This document shows, piece after piece, positions 58,393-64,000 of a DNA stretch of 64,000 nt. Origin of the DNA: G963674665 sp963674665 (GTDB lineage Bacteria > Desulfobacterota > Desulfovibrionia > Desulfovibrionales > Desulfovibrionaceae). A program made the position numbers and the translations under genes. Positions within the stretch are counted from its first letter, which is position 1, and every line of letters begins with the position of its first letter. The stretch lies in assembly GCA_963674665.2 (NCBI GenBank), contig CAXXPL010000004.1, forward strand, positions 496,001-560,000. Direction: 5' to 3'. Under the pieces are notes generated by a model. It was given only the letters and a program-made list of their open reading frames with translations, was not told the origin of the DNA and ran no database searches.

Positions 58393-59388
58393 ATGACATT
58401 CCGTGAAATTGGTGAATTATTACGTCAGGAACGCATGCAGCAAGGGTTGAGTATTGATGAGGTGATGCAACTCACCAAAGTCAGCCGGCGTCATGTGGAG
58501 GCCCTTGAGGACGGGCGCATCGAGGATCTGCCTCACTCCGTTTACGTCAAAGGCTTCATCAAGATATACTCCCAGGTGCTCAAGGTGAATATTCCCGGGC
58601 TGTCCCAGTCCGTGGACGCTGCCTATGGCGAGCTGGCGGACGATAATCATCACGAGGAGCGCCGACGTTCCCGCACCAAGGACATTCCCCTGACCATGAG
58701 TCAGCGCAAGAGCGTCCTGCCCCGTGTTTTCCTCTGGCTGTTCGTTCTTCTGCTCCTGGGGGCTGCCGGTTATGGCGGCTGGTACTACTTCTTCTCCCCC
58801 CAGGCCAAGCAGTCCCAGGCACCATCCGGGGATGCGGTACAGGAACCGGCACAACCTCCCTCTCCGGATACTCCGACCGCTCCCGATGCGTTCGAGGAAA
58901 AGCCTGAGGTCGAGGCTCCCAAGCCTTCCGAGCCGGTTGCAGTGCAACTGCCCGATCTCACAACACCCGAACTCGCTCCCCAGGAAGGTAACAACACCGA
59001 TGTGGAGGCCCCCCCGGCAACGCTCGAAACACCGGAGGCCGGAGGTAACGCCACGGACCAGAGCGTGGTGACGGATGCCATCGAGAGCCTGAAACAGCCT
59101 CAGCCAATTGTCATCGCCTCGGCCGAGGCACGCGCCGCCTCCGAGGGCGTGCATATTTTACGGATCGTCGGCAAGGGGGAGTGCTGGATAGAGGCCAAGG
59201 TGGATCGGGATTTCACCACTGATTTCTACGTGCGGGACGGCGAACTGGTGGAAGTTCGGTTCACACGGGTGCTTGCCGTCAAGTTCGGCAACATCGGCGT
59301 GGTTTCCCTGCAGTATGATGACGAAAAATTTACCACGGCCATTCCTCCCAGTGGTGTAAAAACTTTGACTTTTCCGCCGACGCCCTGA
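58393..59388 (+). CDS. RodZ-like transmembrane helix-turn-helix protein
   Basis: The 331-residue protein has an N-terminal XRE-type helix-turn-helix (RQERMQQGLSIDEVMQLTKV, about 10-60) and a single membrane helix (VFLWLFVLLLLGAAGYGGWYY near 115). A Pro-rich periplasmic linker leads to a C-terminal DUF4115 beta domain (ECWIEAKVDRDFTTDFYVRD region, quoted as CWIEAKVDRDFTTD). This matches RodZ, which links MreB to the cell wall machinery in rod-shaped cells. No mreB is nearby. GTG 58390 is an alternative start. Confidence 0.85.
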   Translation: MTFREIGELLRQERMQQGLSIDEVMQLTKVSRRHVEALEDGRIEDLPHSVYVKGFIKIYSQVLKVNIPGLSQSVDAAYGELADDNHHEERRRSRTKDIPLTMSQRKSVLPRVFLWLFVLLLLGAAGYGGWYYFFSPQAKQSQAPSGDAVQEPAQPPSPDTPTAPDAFEEKPEVEAPKPSEPVAVQLPDLTTPELAPQEGNNTDVEAPPATLETPEAGGNATDQSVVTDAIESLKQPQPIVIASAEARAASEGVHILRIVGKGECWIEAKVDRDFTTDFYVRDGELVEVRFTRVLAVKFGNIGVVSLQYDDEKFTTAIPPSGVKTLTFPPTP

Positions 59389-59482
59389 CCGGGCGCGCGG
59401 AGGGCATGAGTTGTCCGGCCCGCCCGACCGGTGAGTCCGGCGGCTGTCGGGTGTCGTCTTTTTCCCTGGCGAGGCACATCGA

Positions 59483-60259
59483 GTGCAGGAATTCTCAGAA
59501 AAAGTATTGGTGCTTCATGTGGGGCGCTTCCGCGAGTCGGACGCCTGGGTTCGGCTCTTTTCCCCCTCCCGCGGGGTATATACCGCCTTCGCATTCGGCG
59601 GATGCCGCAGCCGCAAGCGCTTCTGCGGGTGTCTCGATTCGCTCAACGAGGTCCTTTTCAGGGTGAAAGGGAACAGGCACGGCACCTACCTTTGCCTGGA
59701 AGAGGGGGTGCTGGTGCGCTCCTGGCAGAGCCTCAGGCACGACAACAAGCTGTTGGGACTGGCCGTGAACTGCATCAAGTTCACGGAAGCACTGCTTTCA
59801 CAGCCGGACAGTTGCCAGGAGGCCTACCAACTGCTCTCCGAGACCATGGACGTGCTCGATGCCGGGGGACCGGGGTGTCTGGAGCAGCCACGCGAAAGCT
59901 GGCTGCAGAACGTGCCCACCCTGTTCCGGGCCGCGCTGGCCTTCAGCCAGGGGTACGCGCCGAGGCTCGAAACCTGCGCCCGGTGCGGCGACAGTCTGGA
60001 GAAGCCCGGTGCGCGTTTTCAGGTGGAGCAGGGCTATATGCTCTGCGCCAATTGCGCACCACGGGACAGCGGAATGCGTCTCCCCGTGTCGCCCGAGACC
60101 CTTGGCGTGGCCCGGATGCTCGGCAACACCGCTCCAAGCCGCTGGGCCGGTATGCCGCTCACGGATACGGCTCGGCGCGAGCTTGCCATTATGGTGGATC
60201 ATTTCGTGCGGTATCATCTCGGCCTGGCATGGGACAGGGGGCGTTTCCGACAGGTCTGA
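59483..60259 (+). CDS. recO: DNA repair protein RecO
   Basis: RecO (258 residues) helps load RecA onto gaps coated with single-strand binding protein. It has an N-terminal OB fold (VLHVGRFRESDAWVRLFSPS) and a helical C-terminal domain with the zinc-binding pairs CARCG and CANC. Start GTG 59483 is chosen since a longer frame upstream has no family match. It lies between the RodZ-like gene and glyQ. Confidence 0.88.
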   Translation: MQEFSEKVLVLHVGRFRESDAWVRLFSPSRGVYTAFAFGGCRSRKRFCGCLDSLNEVLFRVKGNRHGTYLCLEEGVLVRSWQSLRHDNKLLGLAVNCIKFTEALLSQPDSCQEAYQLLSETMDVLDAGGPGCLEQPRESWLQNVPTLFRAALAFSQGYAPRLETCARCGDSLEKPGARFQVEQGYMLCANCAPRDSGMRLPVSPETLGVARMLGNTAPSRWAGMPLTDTARRELAIMVDHFVRYHLGLAWDRGRFRQV

Positions 60260-60423
60260 CCGGTTTTTTTCCCTTTTTTCGCAGGGCAGGGCCGGGACTT
60301 CCAGCGGTTTTTCGGGATCCGCTCCCGGGCTCCTCTGGCCTTTTGCTCTGTAAGATGCTATGCGGCTTGGCCGCTTGTATAACATTCGAGCCCTTTGTCA
60401 TGGGCATGCAGCAGGAGAAAGGC

Positions 60424-61311
60424 ATGCATTTTCAAGATGTGATACTCAATCTGCAACAATTCTGGTCGCAATATGGCTGTGTTCTGCAGCAACCCTACGA
60501 TGTGGAAGTGGGGGCGGGTACCTTCAATCCCGCGACCTTCCTGCGGGTCATAGGTCCTGAACCCTGGAACGTGGCCTATGTGGAACCCTCGAGGCGCCCC
60601 ACTGATGGCCGTTACGGCGAAAACCCCAACCGGTTGCAGCACTATTTCCAGTTCCAGGTCATTCTCAAGCCTTCTCCGCCCAACATGCAGGAGCTCTATC
60701 TGGAAAGCCTCAAGGTGCTGGGCATCGATCAGACCCGGCATGACATCCGTTTCGTGGAGGACGACTGGGAGTCCCCGACCCTGGGTGCCTGGGGCCTGGG
60801 ATGGGAAGTCTGGCTCAACGGCATGGAAGTCACCCAGTTTACTTACTTCCAGCAGGTGGGGGGCATCGACCTCTCCCCGGTTAGCGTGGAGCTCACCTAC
60901 GGGTTGGAGCGCATCTGCATGTACCTGCAGGAGAAGGAATGGGTCTACGACCTCACCTGGAACGACAGCGTCACCTACGGTCAGGTCTATCACCAGGCCG
61001 AGGTGGAGCACTCCAAGTACAATTTCGACTACAGCGACGCGGCCATGCATTTGGAGCACTTCAACCATTTCGAGGCCGAGTGCCTGCGCTTGTGCGAGGC
61101 CGGTTTGCCCTGGCCCGCCTATGACTACTGCCTGAAGTGCAGCCATACCTTCAATATGCTGCAGGCCAGGGGCGCCATATCCATCACAGAGCGCACCGGC
61201 TACATTGGCCGGGTCCGCAACCTGGCTTCCAGGGTGGCCGCGCTGTACGCCGCGCAACGCGAGGAAATGGGGTATCCGCTGTTGCCGCGGGACGCCAAGG
61301 AGGTTGCCTGA
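60424..61311 (+). CDS. glyQ: Glycine--tRNA ligase alpha subunit
   Basis: This 295-residue alpha subunit carries the class II catalytic core that makes glycyl-AMP. Motifs include QDVILNLQQFWSQYGCVLQQ, EVGAGTFNPATFLR, YVEPSRRPTDGRYGENPNRL and GIDLSPVSVELTYGLERI. ATG 60424 has an AGGAGAAAGG site; the open frame further upstream is a GC-rich artefact. The beta gene follows directly. Confidence 0.95.
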   Translation: MHFQDVILNLQQFWSQYGCVLQQPYDVEVGAGTFNPATFLRVIGPEPWNVAYVEPSRRPTDGRYGENPNRLQHYFQFQVILKPSPPNMQELYLESLKVLGIDQTRHDIRFVEDDWESPTLGAWGLGWEVWLNGMEVTQFTYFQQVGGIDLSPVSVELTYGLERICMYLQEKEWVYDLTWNDSVTYGQVYHQAEVEHSKYNFDYSDAAMHLEHFNHFEAECLRLCEAGLPWPAYDYCLKCSHTFNMLQARGAISITERTGYIGRVRNLASRVAALYAAQREEMGYPLLPRDAKEVA

Positions 61312-61313
61312 TC

Positions 61314-63404
61314 ATGCCCAGCTTTGTTTTTGAGATCGGAACAGAGGAAATGCCCTCCAGGTTCCTTCCCGGGCTGGAAAATGTCCTGCGTGAGGAGTTC
61401 ACCACGCGCCTTACCGACGCCCACGTTGATTTTAAGGGCGTGGAGGTTCACTCCACCCCCCGCAGACTGGCGGTGATCATCCCGGAGATGGCGGCGGTGC
61501 AACGTCAGAGCGAGGAACTCGTCACCGGCCCTCCACGCAAGATCGCCTACGACGCCGAAGGCGCGCCCACAAAGGCTGCCTTGGGCTTTGCCAAGACCCA
61601 GGGTGTGGAGTTGGAGCAGACCTTCATGCACACCACGGACAAAGGCGAATACCTGGCCCTGCGCAAGCAGGTGGGTGGGGAAAAGGTCCTGAATCTGCTT
61701 CCCGAGATGCTCAAGGCCGTGATCCTGGCTCTGCCGTTCCCCAAGCGCATGCGCTGGGGCTCCGGAGAGCTGACCTTCGGCCGCCCCATCAACTGGATTC
61801 TGGCCATGCTGGATGCCGAGGTTGTCTCCTTTGACATCGACCAGACCTCCAGCGGCAATCAGACACGGGGGCATCGCGTGCATGGCCCCGGCCCCTGGGA
61901 TGTGCCCGAGGCCTCGGCCTACAAGGCGCTGCTCAAGGACAAGGGCCGTGTGACTCTGGAATCCGGGAACCGCCGCCAGGCCATCCTCGAGCAGGGCGAC
62001 GCCCTGGCCGCCGCAGCCATCGAAGGGGGCAAGGTGGTCTGGAAGGATGACCTGCTGCAGGAGGTCATGGGATTGGTGGAACACCCTATGCCGGTGCTGG
62101 GCTCCTTTGATCAGGCCTTTCTCGAACTTCCCCGCGAGGTGCTGCTCACAAGCATGGAGAGCCACCAGAAGAGTTTCGGCGTGGAGGATGCCCAGGGCAG
62201 ACTCATGGCCCACTTCCTCTGCACCCTGAACGTCGAGCCCAAGGACGTTACCCTGGTGCGCAAAGGCTGGGAGCGCGTGCTCAAGGCCCGACTGGAGGAC
62301 GCCCGCTTCTTCTGGAAAACCGACCTGGCCCAGAGCCTAGACCAGTGGATGGGGAAGCTGGAGGCCGTCATTTTTCTCGGCCCCCTGGGCAGCATGGCCG
62401 ACAAGGCTCGACGCATCGAAAAGTTGTGCGCTGGCCTGGCAGAGGTCATCGCACCTGACCTGAAAGCCCATGCCCAACGCGCCGGGCTGTTGGCCAAGGC
62501 CGACCTGGTCACCGAGATGGTGGGCGAGTTCGCAGATCTCCAGGGCATGATGGGCGGCATCTATGCCCGCAAGTTCGGGGAGGCCGACGAGGTTGCCCAG
62601 GGAATCTACGAGCATTACCTGCCCGCCGGTCCGGACAGCCCCGTGCCCGCGTCCATCTGTGGTGCCCTGGTCTCCTTGGCCGACAAGGCCGACACTCTGG
62701 CCGGGTGCTTCGGTCTGGGAATGATCCCCACCGGCGCCAACGATCCGTATGCCCTGCGCCGTTGCGCCCTGGGTATCTGCCGTATCATCCTGGACAAGGG
62801 ATTCCGCCTGGACCTGGACCAGCTGCTGCGCAGCGCCCTGGAAGGCTATGGAGAGCGGGAGTGGAAGCTGGACAAGGAAAAGTGCCTGGATGCCCTGCAT
62901 GATTTCTTTGCTCAGCGTCTCAAGAGTCTGTTCATCAGCCAGGGGTACGCCACCCTCGTCGTCGAGGCGGCCGTGGCCGCCGGAATCTCCGATGTCTGGG
63001 GACTCAAGGCGCGTCTGGACGCGCTGCAGGCCTTTAGCCAGGAGGAGGATTTCGAACAGGCCGTGCTCACCTTCAAGCGCGCCGGCAACATCATTCGCAA
63101 GCAAGGGCAGGAGGAACCCCTGGACGGAGTGTTCCGCGACGAGCTGCTCGAAGCCTCGGAGGAAAAGGAGCTGGCCCGGCAGATCACGGACCTCGTCCCC
63201 AGGTTCGAAGACCTGTGGAAGCAGGACGCTTACAGCGAGCTCATGGGCCTTTTGCGGGAGTTGCGTCCCTTTGTTGATGCGTTCTTTGACAATGTCATGG
63301 TCATGTGCGAAGAACGCGAGCCGCGCCTGAATCGCCTGAATCTGCTCAAGGCCCTGGTGGACATGCTCTCCAGGCTTGCGGATTTCAGCGCTCTTCAGGT
63401 ATAG
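61314..63404 (+). CDS. glyS: Glycine--tRNA ligase beta subunit
   Basis: The 696-residue beta subunit binds tRNA-Gly and completes the tetrameric enzyme. The N-terminus FVFEIGTEEMPSRFLPGLE, RPINWILAMLD and the HD-like and anticodon-binding C-terminal region (KRLKSLFISQ-type segment, GIPTGANDPYALRRCALGI seen as GANDPYALRR) are characteristic. It begins two bases after glyQ and AGGAGG overlaps the glyQ end. Confidence 0.95.
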   Translation: MPSFVFEIGTEEMPSRFLPGLENVLREEFTTRLTDAHVDFKGVEVHSTPRRLAVIIPEMAAVQRQSEELVTGPPRKIAYDAEGAPTKAALGFAKTQGVELEQTFMHTTDKGEYLALRKQVGGEKVLNLLPEMLKAVILALPFPKRMRWGSGELTFGRPINWILAMLDAEVVSFDIDQTSSGNQTRGHRVHGPGPWDVPEASAYKALLKDKGRVTLESGNRRQAILEQGDALAAAAIEGGKVVWKDDLLQEVMGLVEHPMPVLGSFDQAFLELPREVLLTSMESHQKSFGVEDAQGRLMAHFLCTLNVEPKDVTLVRKGWERVLKARLEDARFFWKTDLAQSLDQWMGKLEAVIFLGPLGSMADKARRIEKLCAGLAEVIAPDLKAHAQRAGLLAKADLVTEMVGEFADLQGMMGGIYARKFGEADEVAQGIYEHYLPAGPDSPVPASICGALVSLADKADTLAGCFGLGMIPTGANDPYALRRCALGICRIILDKGFRLDLDQLLRSALEGYGEREWKLDKEKCLDALHDFFAQRLKSLFISQGYATLVVEAAVAAGISDVWGLKARLDALQAFSQEEDFEQAVLTFKRAGNIIRKQGQEEPLDGVFRDELLEASEEKELARQITDLVPRFEDLWKQDAYSELMGLLRELRPFVDAFFDNVMVMCEEREPRLNRLNLLKALVDMLSRLADFSALQV

Positions 63405-63466
63405 TGTTGAAGTGCGCAGGGTGTGCTGAAAGTTTAGAGTTTTTCTATCATGCGCACGATTTCTGC

Positions 63467-63496
63467 TTGACAAGTATGCCGCAAAGCGAGTAATAA
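63467..63496 (+). promoter_or_regulatory. Candidate promoter of rpsT
   Basis: A perfect -35 TTGACA (63467-63472) is followed after 18 bases by TAATAA (63491-63496), about 114 bases before rpsT. Confidence 0.5.
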
Positions 63497-63609
63497 ACTC
63501 TTTTACCGTAATGCGTAATTGTACCCATTTTGTGGCGTCGGTCTTGATGCGGTTGGGATCAGTTGACAGGCGTCATGTTGAAGACATAAGTATTTAAGGA
63601 GATTCTTAC

Positions 63610-63873
63610 GTGGCCAATCACAAGTCCGCTCTCAAGAGGTATAGGCAGAGCCTGAAACGGCAGGCCAGAAACCGTGCCGTGAAGACCAGAATCAAGAACG
63701 TGCTCAAGGCCGTGCGTAGCGCCGTGGAGTTGAACGACAAGGAAAAGGCCTCCGAGGCCCTTGTCGTGGCCACCAAGGTTCTGGACAAGGCCGCCAGCAA
63801 AAAGATCATCCACTGGCGGAATGCCTCCCGCCATGTTTCCCGCCTCAGCCAGGCCGTCAACAAGCTCGCCTAG
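63610..63873 (+). CDS. rpsT: 30S ribosomal protein S20
   Basis: This 87-residue basic helical protein of the small subunit starts ANHKSALKRYRQSLKRQARN and ends RHVSRLSQAVNKLA. It uses a GTG start with AAGGAG upstream. S20 is a typical single-gene transcript, here with its own promoter and terminator. Confidence 0.95.
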   Translation: MANHKSALKRYRQSLKRQARNRAVKTRIKNVLKAVRSAVELNDKEKASEALVVATKVLDKAASKKIIHWRNASRHVSRLSQAVNKLA

Positions 63874-63903
63874 CTCGGGATTCCTGATCGTCTTTGATTG
63901 ATC

Positions 63904-63935
63904 AGCCCGCCGCATTCTCATGTGGCGGGCTTTTT
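63904..63935 (+). terminator. Terminator after rpsT
   Basis: AGCCCGCCGCAT (63904-63915) pairs with ATGTGGCGGGCT (63920-63931) with one wobble and is followed by a T-run. Confidence 0.92.
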
Positions 63936-64000
63936 CCACTTCTTCAGAATGCCTTTGCTCTGCAAGGATTTGCCTGTAAATCCTTGCCGCGAAATGCTCT

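Noticed and set aside
59431..60423. Extended N-terminus for glyQ
   Set aside because: This stretch overlaps recO and has no glycyl-tRNA synthetase similarity; ATG 60424 has a proper ribosome site and the family N-terminus.
60260..60423. T-box or other riboswitch before glyQS
   Set aside because: No specifier loop or anti-terminator was found, and T-box elements are rare outside Firmicutes. There is only a T-rich stretch and a possible extended -10.

Overview
The window is a stretch of bacterial chromosome of moderately high GC content. Gene content and order point to a deltaproteobacterium of the Desulfovibrio group (Desulfovibrionaceae). The main reasons are a biotin ligase - pyruvate carboxylase - enlarged PEP synthase cluster, the order rpsU-yqeY-mutS2-dnaG-rpoD, an mfd/SurA-like/recO/glyQ/glyS/rpsT series, GTG and TTG starts, and sensor kinases of the type common in that group. 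The assignment is inferred from gene families; no rRNA or tRNA gene is present to confirm it.

Layout. 1-3900: the end of a type II/IV secretion F protein, a membrane-anchored sigma-54 activator, and a broken sensor kinase on the minus strand. 4055-13816: a carbon-entry block (biotin ligase, pyruvate carboxylase with a zinc-ribbon tail, oversized PEP synthase) followed by a STAS/anti-sigma pair. 13981-15870 (minus): an M23 peptidase and a CBS protein. 16210-24465: pcm, YqaA-like, Mrp, lytic transglycosylase, pgsA, an unknown small gene, ftsB-like, TPR, lipoprotein, fbp and tsaD. 24652-26617: trxA, trxB, bamD. 26813-31153: an unknown gene, a second-type EF-G, DUF2062 and rsmA. 31300-39364: HU, an untracked 59-residue membrane protein, then a macromolecular-synthesis operon (rpsU, yqeY, mutS2, dnaG, rpoD) with a nuclease gene at its end. 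39460-41997: TrpB2-type tryptophan synthase beta chain and a diguanylate cyclase. 42093-48769 (minus): seven closely spaced genes pdxJ-acpS-nnrE/D-CBS-tsaE-lysC-cimA. 48985-51247: ugd, its terminator, and an ORF-less group II intron. 51248-63873: a small unknown gene, cheW, mfd, two SurA-like chaperones, a RodZ-like protein, recO, glyQ, glyS and rpsT.

Most of the window is core housekeeping. The least ordinary elements are the intron-like RNA at about 50438-51081 with an apparently shortened domain V, the sensor kinase that has lost its periplasmic domain and second membrane helix, the membrane-bound sigma-54 activator, the enlarged PEP synthase next to a divergent pyruvate carboxylase, and the small membrane protein between HU and rpsU. 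Three genes (a lipoprotein, tsaD, trxB) each carry a single-base frameshift exactly in a run of C or G. tsaD and trxB are normally indispensable or nearly so, so these breaks look more like sequencing or assembly errors than real gene loss. No CRISPR array, insertion sequence, prophage or tRNA was recognised, and I found no convincing wholly new system.
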